A stretch of DNA of 64,000 nt, from contig DATIEP010000072.1 of NCBI GenBank assembly GCA_035455745.1, forward strand, positions 1 to 64,000, in the 5' to 3' direction. This DNA comes from JADGGM01 sp027307005 (GTDB taxonomy: Bacteria; Gemmatimonadota; Gemmatimonadetes; Gemmatimonadales; Gemmatimonadaceae). Shown here piece after piece: positions 37,510 through 45,985 of this stretch. Both the position numbers and the translations under genes were made by a program. How positions within the stretch are numbered: position 1 is the first letter of the stretch; each line of letters opens with the position of its first letter. The notes beneath the pieces are model-generated. The model saw nothing but the letters and a program-made list of their open reading frames with translations, was not told the origin of the DNA and searched no databases.

Positions 37510-38501
37510 GAGTCGACCTCCGCGCGGAGCTCGCGCGACATCAGTTCAGCAATCGCATCGCGGGGATGATGGCGCTCGAACAATATGCGATACACCGCGG
37601 CCACGATGGGCATCTCGATGGCGGCGCGCGCGGCGAGGGCATGCGCGCTCTGGGTGGTCACGACGCCTTCGGCGACGGTCTCGCGGCTGGCGAGGACGTC
37701 CTCGAGCGACGCGCCGCGGGCCATATCGAGGCCGAGGGCGCGGTTGCGGCTCAGGGAGCCGGTGCACGTGAGGACCAGGTCGCCCAGTCCGGCGAGGCCG
37801 GCGAACGTGCGCCGCGACGCACCCATGGCCACGCCTAACCGAGTGATCTCGGCGAGCCCGCGCGTGATCAGCGCCGCGCGCGGGTTGAACCCCAATCCCA
37901 ATCCTTCGGCGATCCCGGTGGCCACCGCGATGACGTTCTTGAGCGCGCCGCCGACTTCGACGCCGATCACGTCATCGTGCGAATACACGCGGAACGTCTC
38001 GTTGCTGAGCGCGCGTTGGGCGAGTTGCGCGGCGGCCTCGTTCGTCGACGCCGCCACGACCGCGGTCGGTTGCCGGGCGATGACCTCGGTGGCAAAACTG
38101 GGGCCGGACAACGCGACCACCGGGCGCCCCGGCAGTTCCTCGCGGACGACGTCGGTCATCACCACGAGCGTCCGGCGCTCGATGCCCTTGCTGGCCACGA
38201 CGAGGGTCGCGCTGCCCGGCACCGCGTCGCGGTGGCCGCGCAGCACGGTGCGCAGCACGTGCGACGGCGTCACATAGACGATGAGCTCGGCGCCGGCCGT
38301 CGCTTCGCCTAACGAACAGGTCGCGCGGACGGCCGGCGCGATGGATGCGCCCGGCAGGAACCGCGGATTGGCGTGGCGGGTGTTCACGGCCTCGACCACG
38401 TCCGGCTCGAACGCCCACAGCGCAACGTCGTGCTCGTTGCGCGCGAGCAGGTCCGCCAGCGCGGTGCCCCACGCCCCGGCCCCGACGACGGCGCACCGCA
38501 T
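37506..38501 (-). CDS. gpsA: glycerol-3-phosphate dehydrogenase [NAD(P)+]
   Basis: This 331-residue enzyme reduces dihydroxyacetone phosphate to sn-glycerol 3-phosphate for phospholipid synthesis. The N-terminal CAVVGAGAWGTALADLLA is the dinucleotide fold, LSGPSFATEV follows, and VGGALKNVIAVATGIAEGL holds the catalytic Lys. The product is used by PlsY, encoded immediately upstream with overlap, so gpsA and plsY form a lipid-precursor unit. Confidence 0.95.
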   Translation of the reverse strand: MRCAVVGAGAWGTALADLLARNEHDVALWAFEPDVVEAVNTRHANPRFLPGASIAPAVRATCSLGEATAGAELIVYVTPSHVLRTVLRGHRDAVPGSATLVVASKGIERRTLVVMTDVVREELPGRPVVALSGPSFATEVIARQPTAVVAASTNEAAAQLAQRALSNETFRVYSHDDVIGVEVGGALKNVIAVATGIAEGLGLGFNPRAALITRGLAEITRLGVAMGASRRTFAGLAGLGDLVLTCTGSLSRNRALGLDMARGASLEDVLASRETVAEGVVTTQSAHALAARAAIEMPIVAAVYRILFERHHPRDAIAELMSRELRAEVDS

Positions 38502-39124
38502 CAGTCGCCCGCCGCCGGCCGGCGTCCCACGCGGTGCTCCTCGCCCCGGCGCAAGCGGCCGAGGTTCGCGCGGTGCGTCCACACGACGAACCCCGCGACC
38601 ACGACGCCCAACGCAAACACCGGCGCGCGCGGGCCCTCGAGCGCGCCTAACGCAATCACCAGCGCCGCCGCGGCGGCCAGCGACGCCACCGAGACGTATC
38701 GCCACACCCGCAGCACCGCCGCCCAGACGACGATCGCAATCAACGTCGCGAGCGGCGCCAGCGCGAGGAACACGCCGCACCCGGTCGCCACGCCTTTGCC
38801 GCCGGCCTTCCACAACAGATAGGGCGACCGCACGTGGCCCGCGATCGCCGCCAGCCCGTACGCCAGCGCCCAGTACGGCGACGACGCGGCGATGGTCCAC
38901 TGCGGGAACAGGAGCGCCGGGCCGAATCCCTTGGCCGCATCGAGCAGCACCACGACCACCGCCGCCGGAGCGCCTAACACACGATACACGTTGGTCGCGC
39001 CGAGATTGCCCGAGCCGTGCTGCCGGAGATCGAGGCCGCCCACGAGACGTCCGGCTACGTATGCCCACGGGATCCCGCCGATCAGATACGCGGCGATGAG
39101 CCAGAGGAACGGGCTGGCGCGCAT
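38501..39124 (-). CDS. plsY: glycerol-3-phosphate acyltransferase PlsY
   Basis: This 207-residue membrane protein has about five helices. IGGIPWAYVAGRL, the phosphate loop HGSGNLGATNVYRVLG and GGKGVATGCGVFLAL are the three PlsY motifs. It transfers acyl groups from acyl-phosphate to glycerol 3-phosphate. The start directly abuts the der stop. Confidence 0.94.
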   Translation of the reverse strand: MRASPFLWLIAAYLIGGIPWAYVAGRLVGGLDLRQHGSGNLGATNVYRVLGAPAAVVVVLLDAAKGFGPALLFPQWTIAASSPYWALAYGLAAIAGHVRSPYLLWKAGGKGVATGCGVFLALAPLATLIAIVVWAAVLRVWRYVSVASLAAAAALVIALGALEGPRAPVFALGVVVAGFVVWTHRANLGRLRRGEEHRVGRRPAAGD

Positions 39125-40438
39125 TCAGGCGGCGCGTCTCCGCATGACGACGCGCAGCGGGCTTCCCGTGAACCCCCACGCGTCGCGAAATCCATTGTGC
39201 AGGTAGCGCACGTAATGCTCTTCCACCAGCTCGGGATGGTTGCCGAACACCGCGATCGTCGGCGGCGCCACCTGCACCTGCGTCGCGTACATCAGCTTCA
39301 CTTCGCGACCCGCCGCCTGCGGGGGCTGCAGTCGCGCGACCAGCTCCTCGAGGCACGCGTTCACCTGCGCCGTGGAAATGCGCTTGCGCCGCTCCGTGTC
39401 CACCTGCATCAGCTGATCGAGCACACGCGTCACGCGCTGGCCCGTCAGCGCCGACGTGAACAGGAACGGCACGAATCGCAGATACGGCGCCTTCTCCTGC
39501 GACGCCTTCATGAACCGCGCGGCGCTCTTGTCGTCTTTCTCGACCAGGTCCCATTTGTTCGCGACGACGATGAGACCGGTGCCCCGCTCCCAGGCCAGCG
39601 ATGCGATCTTGAGATCCTGGTTCTCGATGCCCTGCTCCGCTGCGGCGTCGATCACGAGCAGACAGATGTCCGCCCGCTCGATGGCGCGGCGCGTCCTCAG
39701 GGCCGAGTAGAATTCGACGCCATCCGAAATGCGCGATTGACGGCGCAGCCCCGCGGTGTCGATGAACACGAGCGTACGGCCGTGATACTGCATCGGTGTG
39801 TCGATCGCGTCGCGCGTCGTGCCCGCCTCGGCGGCCACGACGAGCCGGTCTTCGCCTAACAGCCGGTTCACGAGCGACGACTTGCCCACGTTCGGCCGGC
39901 CGATGACGGCGACGTGCAGCGCATCGGGCTCCTCCGGGCTCCGCTCGGGGAACCGCGATACGATCGCGTCGAGCACGTCGCCCGATCCTTTGCCGTTGCG
40001 CGCCGAGACCGGCGCCGGGTCGCCCGCGCCGAGATGATAGAACTCGTAGAAGTCGGCCGCGGTCGGGTCATCCACCTTGTTGGCGACGAGGAGCCAGGGC
40101 TTGCCCGTGCCGCGCAGCAGCTCCACCACGCGCGCGTCCTCCGGGTGCACGCCGGCCTGCGCGTCCACGACGAGCAGCAGCAGGTCGGCCTCGTCGACCG
40201 CCTGCAGCACCTGGCGGCGGATCTCGACGTCGATCGGCACCCACGGATCCTCCGTTAGGCCGCCGGTGTCGACGAGCCAGAACGCGCGGCCGTTCCATTC
40301 GGCGCGCGCAAAGTGCCGGTCGCGCGTCGTGCCCGCCTCGTCGCTCACGATCGCCGTGTCGCCGCCGACGAGCCGGTTGAACAACGCCGACTTGCCGACG
40401 TTAGGCCGGCCGACGAGGGCGACGACGGGAATCGTCAC
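39125..40438 (-). CDS. der: ribosome biogenesis GTPase Der (EngA)
   Basis: This 437-residue protein has two tandem G domains: VGRPNVGKSALFNRL with DTGGL and NKVD, then IGRPNVGKSSLVNRLLG with DTAGL and NKWD. A C-terminal KH-like domain closes it. It is required for 50S assembly. The start overlaps the stop of the DUF512 gene (ATGA), a frequent neighbour of der. Confidence 0.97.
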   Translation of the reverse strand: MTIPVVALVGRPNVGKSALFNRLVGGDTAIVSDEAGTTRDRHFARAEWNGRAFWLVDTGGLTEDPWVPIDVEIRRQVLQAVDEADLLLLVVDAQAGVHPEDARVVELLRGTGKPWLLVANKVDDPTAADFYEFYHLGAGDPAPVSARNGKGSGDVLDAIVSRFPERSPEEPDALHVAVIGRPNVGKSSLVNRLLGEDRLVVAAEAGTTRDAIDTPMQYHGRTLVFIDTAGLRRQSRISDGVEFYSALRTRRAIERADICLLVIDAAAEQGIENQDLKIASLAWERGTGLIVVANKWDLVEKDDKSAARFMKASQEKAPYLRFVPFLFTSALTGQRVTRVLDQLMQVDTERRKRISTAQVNACLEELVARLQPPQAAGREVKLMYATQVQVAPPTIAVFGNHPELVEEHYVRYLHNGFRDAWGFTGSPLRVVMRRRAA

Positions 40439-41736
40439 CGCGCCGCCACGGCCGCGAGGCCGTTCTGCTGCAGGACGTCCACGAAGTCGTACGACGGATG
40501 CACGGGTACCGGCAGCTCGTCCCGGAGCGCCGCGAACGGCGTGTCATCCAGGAACAGGCCGTCGTCGTTGATCGTCTCGGCGGGAATGAGGGCGACGTCG
40601 AGATCGGCCCGGCCGGCGAGGACGCGCCGAATGTCGGCGCCCACGAGCAGCCCCGCCGCCGTGGTGGTCGGTCCGAACAGCGAATTTTCGGCCACCAGCA
40701 GCTCGAAGCGGACGCCGGTGGCTTCCGTTAGGCGATCGAGCAGATCGGGCATGATGCGCGGGCCCATGGCCACCCCCGTCACCACACCGATGCGCGCGCC
40801 GTCGAGCCTCGGCAAGGTCCGCTCGCCGATCGCCTCGGCGATGCGTTGGCGAAGATGCGCCACGGCACCCACCCCGTTCTCGATTTGCGGGAAATCGCCG
40901 TAGTGCGCCGCCGCGGGCAGCTCGCGCCCGGCCAGCAGGTAAAGCTCGTCCGAACCGTACACCCACCGCTCGCCCCGCGCGGCGAGCGCGCGCGCTTCCC
41001 ACTGTTCCACGTGGGCGATGAGCGCGCCGCTCGTCTCGGCATCCATCGTCTTGCCGGTGTAGAGGTGCGAGAACTGCGTGAGCCCGACAGGCACCACCGC
41101 CACCGACAGCACGGCGTCGCCGAACGACCACAAATCCTCGAGCGACTGCTCGAGCACCTCGCCGTCGTTCAGCCCGGGCACGATCACCATCTGCCCGTGG
41201 AACTGGATGCCGCCCTCGGCCAATCGGGTCAGCTGCGCGACGATGTTCGGCACCTTCGGGTTGTTGAGCAGCACCTTGCGCGCTTCCCAGGGAGTCGCGT
41301 GCACCGACACGTACAGCGGCGACAACCGGTACTCCAGGATGCGCGCAATGTCCTTCTCCTTCACGTTGGACAGCGTGGCGAAATTGCCGTAGGCGAAGGA
41401 GAGCCGGTAATCGTCGTCGCGCACATAGAGTGACTTGCGGAGCCCCGCCGGCAGCCCTTCGATGAAGCAGAACTCGCAACGGTTGGCGCAGCGGCGGACG
41501 CGCGGTGGTTCCAGCTCGATGCCTAACGGCTCGCCGTCGGGGCGCTCCACGTCTGCGACGAGCGCCCGCCCATCGGGCAGCCGCGCTTCGATGACGAGCG
41601 CGTCGTCCGCCGACAAGAATTCCCAATCGAGGAAGTCGTCGAGCGCACGACCATTCACCGTGAGTAGTTCGGTGGCCGGCACGATGCCGATCTCGTCGGC
41701 GATACTGCCTGATGCGACGCGACTGACGCGAATCAT
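40435..41736 (-). CDS. DUF512-type radical-SAM-like iron-sulfur protein
   Basis: This is a roughly 433-residue protein with an N-terminal PDZ-like part (GSIADEIGIVPATELLTVNG), a cluster motif CANRCEFCFIEGLP (CX3CX2C), the NVKEKDIARILEYRLSPLYVSVHATPW segment (quoted in part) and a C-terminal DUF512 domain. It belongs to a widespread Fe-S family commonly next to der, with unclear chemistry. I chose the ATG at 41736 because a large hairpin lies just upstream. An ATG at 41754 is also possible. Confidence 0.85.
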   Translation of the reverse strand: MIRVSRVASGSIADEIGIVPATELLTVNGRALDDFLDWEFLSADDALVIEARLPDGRALVADVERPDGEPLGIELEPPRVRRCANRCEFCFIEGLPAGLRKSLYVRDDDYRLSFAYGNFATLSNVKEKDIARILEYRLSPLYVSVHATPWEARKVLLNNPKVPNIVAQLTRLAEGGIQFHGQMVIVPGLNDGEVLEQSLEDLWSFGDAVLSVAVVPVGLTQFSHLYTGKTMDAETSGALIAHVEQWEARALAARGERWVYGSDELYLLAGRELPAAAHYGDFPQIENGVGAVAHLRQRIAEAIGERTLPRLDGARIGVVTGVAMGPRIMPDLLDRLTEATGVRFELLVAENSLFGPTTTAAGLLVGADIRRVLAGRADLDVALIPAETINDDGLFLDDTPFAALRDELPVPVHPSYDFVDVLQQNGLAAVAAR

Positions 41737-41755
41737 GAACCCGGCTGTGTGCATG

Positions 41756-41786
41756 AGGGGGAGACCGCCCTGTGCGGCCTCCCCCT
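41756..41786. terminator. two-tier hairpin upstream of the DUF512 gene
   Basis: AGGGGGAG (41756-41763) pairs with CTCCCCCT (41779-41786), and inside the loop CCGC pairs with GCGG. On the + strand the stem is followed by TT. It sits in the roughly 200-base gap between two - strand genes, so it may be a terminator for the upstream TPR gene or an attenuator in the DUF512 leader. Confidence 0.5.
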
Positions 41787-41899
41787 TTGGGCGTGCGTTG
41801 GGCACGCATCACCGCACCTGGCGGTGCGGGAGCATCAAGTAAACTAGGAGATCAATGCCCGGAAAGCAAGACGAATCGGACACTTCCGCCACTCACGCC

Positions 41900-41924
41900 G
41901 AGCGCGCGCACGCGGCGCGCGCTC
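41900..41924 (-). terminator. strong hairpin after the secreted TPR gene
   Basis: GAGCGCGCG, a seven-base loop and CGCGCGCTC make a nine-pair G+C stem starting 12 bases after the TPR stop on the - strand. No T-tract follows. It is a candidate transcript 3' end. Confidence 0.45.
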
Positions 41925-41936
41925 GACGTGACGGGG

Positions 41937-43463
41937 TCACGGTTTGATCGGATCGTACCGGTACGCGGCGATGTTCGCGCCGGTCGGGTTCAGGGTAAAC
42001 TGCTTGGTCTGATTGGCGCCGAGCTGCACCGAGGTCGACTGGCTCGTCACGACCTGCCCCGTCTTGTCCAGGAACTTGACGTTGAGCGCGGCCGTCTCCG
42101 GCTTCGTGCCCGTGTTCTGCATTTGGCCGCTGAGCGTGTACTTGTCGCCATCGTGCGTGAACTGCGAGAACTGGACGTGCACCGGCAGCTGATCGCCCGC
42201 GGTCACGTACTTGTTCACGGAGTCCGCGAGTGCCTTCTTCTGCTTCGGGTCGGCGCCCTTCTCCAGGCCCTGATACGCGATCGCCAGCAGTTGGTAGTTG
42301 TCCGGGTTGTCCGGATCGATCTTCGTCAGGGTATCGGCCACGGGCTTCATCTTGTCGAACTGATTGTTCTTCCAGTACGCGTTCGCGAGGTTGAACAGCC
42401 CCGCGCGAAGATACGGGTTCGACTTCTGACCGAACTCCATCAGCTGCACCGCCGTGCCGTACTGCTGCGCCGTGAATGCCTGCGTGCCGGCGTCGAACAA
42501 TTGTGCGTCGGTGTACTTGGTCGGGTTGGCAACCATGTCTTTCCACATCTGCCCGAGCGACGCCGTGTCGCCCGACGCCTTGAGCGCCACCGTTAGACCG
42601 GCCTGCGCGGGCTGCGCGTTCTCACCGCTCGGATAATCCTTCAGGTACTGCCGATACAGATCGGCGGCTTTCTTCATCGCGTCCTGCTGCTGCGTGCCGG
42701 ACGCCGCCTGCCCAAGCTGAAGTTGGGCATACGCCGCGCTGAATTCACTGAACTCCTTCACCGCCTTGACGCTCGTGTCCTTGGCCACGACGTCGGGCGC
42801 CGAGAGCTCGACCGCTTTCGAGTAGGCGGTCGCCGCCGTCTGCCAGTCCTTCTTGCGCTGCGCGAGTTGGCCCTGGAAGTAGTAATCGTACGGCGACTTG
42901 GGATAAATCGTGATCGCGTGATTCAGGATCACCTGCGCCGAGTCGTCCTTGTTGCCGTTGATGAGCGGTCCGATCTGATTGATCAACCGGGCCCACGGCT
43001 GCTGGCGATACCCGTCCATCTGATCGGCGCAGTCGGGATGCGACGTTTCCACCGCGGTGAACGCGGAGTCTGCCGCAGCAAGTACGTCCACCTGCCCGGC
43101 CGACGACGGATAGCCGAGGTCTGCAGCGGGGGCGACCGGCGGCGAGCCCGGCGTGTCGTACCATGTCACGAGCGCCTGCCCGAGGACCGCGTCGCGCGCC
43201 ATCTGATCCTTGCCAAAATCAGACTTCGATGTGAGCGACGAAATCGCGCTCTTGATCTTCTTGCGCGCGTCGTCCGGTTTCCCCGACGACAACCCCAGCA
43301 CGGTCATCTGGTTGTACGCGCTCTTGATCTGGTCGTTCGAGCCGAAGTCGATACCGCACTTGCCGGTCTCGCCCTGCTTGTCGTTTTTCTGAGCCGCTGC
43401 AGTCGGGACCGCGAAGGCGGACCAGACAAGCACGCAGCCGATCACATTGCGCCAAGCGTTCAT
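41937..43463 (-). CDS. secreted TPR protein with C-terminal beta domain
   Basis: This 508-residue protein has a signal peptide (AWRNVIGCVLVWSAFAVPTAAAQ). The middle is built of TPR-like helical hairpins (ILNHAITIYPKSPYDYYFQG, AATAYSKAVELSA, AADLYRQYLKDYPSGE, YQLLAIAYQGLEKGAD). The last 85 residues form a beta-rich domain (SGQMQNTGTKPETAALNVKFLDKTGQVV, quoted in part) resembling FxLYD-type domains. It is probably periplasmic or surface-located, with no known role. Confidence 0.75.
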   Translation of the reverse strand: MNAWRNVIGCVLVWSAFAVPTAAAQKNDKQGETGKCGIDFGSNDQIKSAYNQMTVLGLSSGKPDDARKKIKSAISSLTSKSDFGKDQMARDAVLGQALVTWYDTPGSPPVAPAADLGYPSSAGQVDVLAAADSAFTAVETSHPDCADQMDGYRQQPWARLINQIGPLINGNKDDSAQVILNHAITIYPKSPYDYYFQGQLAQRKKDWQTAATAYSKAVELSAPDVVAKDTSVKAVKEFSEFSAAYAQLQLGQAASGTQQQDAMKKAADLYRQYLKDYPSGENAQPAQAGLTVALKASGDTASLGQMWKDMVANPTKYTDAQLFDAGTQAFTAQQYGTAVQLMEFGQKSNPYLRAGLFNLANAYWKNNQFDKMKPVADTLTKIDPDNPDNYQLLAIAYQGLEKGADPKQKKALADSVNKYVTAGDQLPVHVQFSQFTHDGDKYTLSGQMQNTGTKPETAALNVKFLDKTGQVVTSQSTSVQLGANQTKQFTLNPTGANIAAYRYDPIKP

Positions 43464-43510
43464 CTACCGTTCCTCACTGAGAGCGTTGAGCGAGCGCGAC
43501 TGCCCGCCAT

Positions 43511-44701
43511 TCATGGTACCCGTTCGTGGATCAGTCGTTCTCCGGCGGCTCGGGCGGACGCCGCCACTTCGCGCAGCGATCGCCCGGTCTCCGTTGCCAC
43601 GCGGGCGACATCCTCGTGCTCCGGTTTGGCGCGGCGCTCACCTGTCGGAAGCGTCACCACCTTCACCCGGATGTCGTGATCGAGCGCATGCACCGTGTGA
43701 ACGGCGCGCGGCAAGGCATGTCGCTCGATGAGCGTGCGGCGCACGCCGATCGAAGAGCTGTGCGAAAACAGCAGCTCCTCGAGGCGGTCCGCCATATCAC
43801 GGCCGGCGAGCACCTCGATGCGCGTGCCCGGCCTGCCCTTTTTCATCAACGTTGCAAGCAGTACCACATCGAGCGCGCCTTCGTTGCGGAGGCGCTCAGC
43901 CACGGCGGCGAGCTGCTCGCCATCCATGTCGTCGATGTCGGTGGCAAGCTGCACGAGGTATTCCACCGCAACTCCTTGAGCGGCCACCATCTCGGCGACC
44001 ACGATGCGGAGCGCGTTGGGGCGTCCCTTCGGATCCTTGGTGCCTGCGCCAAATCCGCTGCGAACCGGAGTGAGCGAAGCGGGAGGCGGACCGCTCGACA
44101 ACACGCGAATGAGTGCGGCGCCCGTTGGCGTCACCAGCTCACCTGATCCCTGAGGTCCAGGACGAACTTCTATCCCCTCGAGCAGTTTCAGCGTCGCAGG
44201 CGCCGGCACTGGAAGGGTTCCATGCGCTGTCGCGACTGTCCCGTCACCGACACTCACCGGTCCGCAGAACACGCGCTCGACGCCGATCAACTCGAAGCCC
44301 CACACGGATCCGACGACATCGAGGATCGCGTCGACCGCACCGACTTCGTGCAGGTGAACGCGTTCCGGCGCGATGCCGTGAATTTCACCTTCTGCGGTCG
44401 CAATGGCGACGAACGCCGCATCGGCGCGCTCGCGCACTGACTCCGGGACGTTCGCACGCGAGACGAGCTCGCGAATCTCGTGAATGCCGCGCGAATGCGG
44501 CTGCGGTGGAATGTCGAAATCCACCTTGGTGCACGCCACCGATGAGCGCTTGACGCGCTCGATCCGGACGGTGACGCCCTCGAGCCCGAGCCGCGACGGC
44601 AGCGCGCGGAGCCAATCGGCGTCGAGTCCGACGTCGATCAAGGCGCCGAGCGTCATGTCGCCGGCTATGCCGCTGAAGGGATCCAGGAGGGCAACGCGCA
44701 T
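43511..44701 (-). CDS. larC: nickel pincer cofactor biosynthesis protein LarC
   Basis: This 396-residue single open frame is a LarC (DUF111) protein: LLDPFSGIAGDMTLGALIDVG at the start, HLHEVGAVDAILDVVG, and the C-terminal nickel-binding region after VRSGFGAGTKDPKGRPN. LarC inserts Ni into the pincer cofactor of lactate racemase-type enzymes. In some lactobacilli it is made by programmed frameshift; here it is continuous. larA, larB and larE are not in the window. Confidence 0.88.
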   Translation of the reverse strand: MRVALLDPFSGIAGDMTLGALIDVGLDADWLRALPSRLGLEGVTVRIERVKRSSVACTKVDFDIPPQPHSRGIHEIRELVSRANVPESVRERADAAFVAIATAEGEIHGIAPERVHLHEVGAVDAILDVVGSVWGFELIGVERVFCGPVSVGDGTVATAHGTLPVPAPATLKLLEGIEVRPGPQGSGELVTPTGAALIRVLSSGPPPASLTPVRSGFGAGTKDPKGRPNALRIVVAEMVAAQGVAVEYLVQLATDIDDMDGEQLAAVAERLRNEGALDVVLLATLMKKGRPGTRIEVLAGRDMADRLEELLFSHSSSIGVRRTLIERHALPRAVHTVHALDHDIRVKVVTLPTGERRAKPEHEDVARVATETGRSLREVAASARAAGERLIHERVP

Positions 44702-44839
44702 AGCTGTAAAAGTTATGCATGAGAGGCGTTGCGACGCTAGCGCTCGATAGGATTACTGGCGGATCAATTTCAAACCCAGGCCGATCGGGCGAAAACAAAC
44801 GCCTCGAGAGCGGCTTCATTTACCGCCAGAGCCGAGAGC
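44702..44839. other. 138-base gap between larC and thrC
   Basis: Both flanking genes are on the - strand. The gap is less G+C-rich than its surroundings and contains TTGAAA and AT-rich spots upstream of larC, which may include its promoter, but no -35/-10 pair is convincing. No gene is visible. Confidence 0.3.
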
Positions 44840-45985
44840 TCACTCGCGATAGGCGACGCCGCTGCCGGTGTTGTAGACCACCACCTCGTCCGCAGCCGAG
44901 ATCTGGCCGGCCGCCGCGAGCGCCTGGCAGACGGCGAACGCGCAGCCGCCCTCCGGTGCGGCGTCTATGCCCGTGGTGCGCGCGATGCGCGCCGTCCCCT
45001 CGCGGATCGCCGCTTCCGACACGGCCACCGCCGCGCCGTTGCTCTCGTACAGCGCACGCAGAATGAGCCGGTCGCCTAACGGACCGGGAACGCGCAGGCC
45101 GCTCGCATGTGTGACGGGATTCTCCCACGGACGCGCCCGGTCCGCGTGCTCGGCGAACGCGCGCACGATCGGCGCGCACCCTTCCGCCTGCGCGGTCACC
45201 ATCCGGGGCAGCCGCGCCGCAGGGTCGAGCCAGCCCATCTCGCGCAGTTCCGCAAAGCCTTTCCACATGCCGATCAGCCCCGTACCGCCGCCAGTCGGAT
45301 ACACGATCACCGTGGGCAGGCGCCATCCGAGCTGCTCGGCCAGCTCGAGCCCCATGGTTTTCTTTCCCTCGATGCGGTACGGCTCGCGCAGCGTCGACAC
45401 GTCGAAGTAGCCGGACTCGGCGGCGAACGCCTTGGCTTTTGCACCGGCGTCGCCGATGTGCCCGGGCACCGTGTGCAGGTCCGCGCCTAACGTACGGATC
45501 GTCGCCAGGATGCCGCGCGGCGTGGTCTCGGGGGCGTAGACGCGCACCGCCATGCCGGCCGCGGCGGCGTATGCCGCGAGGGCCGCGCCCGCGTTGCCGG
45601 CGGTCGGCACGACGAGGCCCGGAACGCCCAGCGCTTTGGCGCGCGTGACGGCCGCGCTCATGCCGCGCGCCTTGAACGAGCCGGTCGGATTCAGTCCTTC
45701 GTCCTTGATCCAGAAGCGCGCGACGCCTAACTCGCGCGACAGCTCGCGCGACTCGAGCAGCGGCGTGGCCCCTTCGCCGAGCGACACGGGCGTCTCGCCG
45801 TCGCACAGCGGCAGCAGCGCGGCGTATCGCCACATGTCCCATCGATTGCGCAAAACGTCGCGCGACGCCGGGAGCTCGGCGTACCGAACCAGATAGGGCT
45901 GTCCGCACGACGGGCAGACCGTGGCGCGCGTGCTGCCCGCCTCGGCGTGGCCGCACGCTGAACATTCGAGCGTCCAGGAATTCAC
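44840..45985 (-). CDS. thrC: threonine synthase
   Basis: This 381-residue PLP enzyme has an N-terminal zinc-ribbon-like CSACGHAE...CPSCGQPY segment. The PLP lysine is in LNPTGSFKARGMS, and PTAGNAGAALAAYAA and YPTGGGTGLIGMWKG are typical of threonine synthase. It converts phosphohomoserine to threonine. The GTG start overlaps the uvrC stop (GTGA), so the much longer open frame upstream is not coding in this frame. Confidence 0.92.
   Translation of the reverse strand: MNSWTLECSACGHAEAGSTRATVCPSCGQPYLVRYAELPASRDVLRNRWDMWRYAALLPLCDGETPVSLGEGATPLLESRELSRELGVARFWIKDEGLNPTGSFKARGMSAAVTRAKALGVPGLVVPTAGNAGAALAAYAAAAGMAVRVYAPETTPRGILATIRTLGADLHTVPGHIGDAGAKAKAFAAESGYFDVSTLREPYRIEGKKTMGLELAEQLGWRLPTVIVYPTGGGTGLIGMWKGFAELREMGWLDPAARLPRMVTAQAEGCAPIVRAFAEHADRARPWENPVTHASGLRVPGPLGDRLILRALYESNGAAVAVSEAAIREGTARIARTTGIDAAPEGGCAFAVCQALAAAGQISAADEVVVYNTGSGVAYRE

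Noticed and set aside
43511..44701. Programmed frameshift in larC as known in lactobacilli
   Set aside because: The frame is continuous from start to stop.
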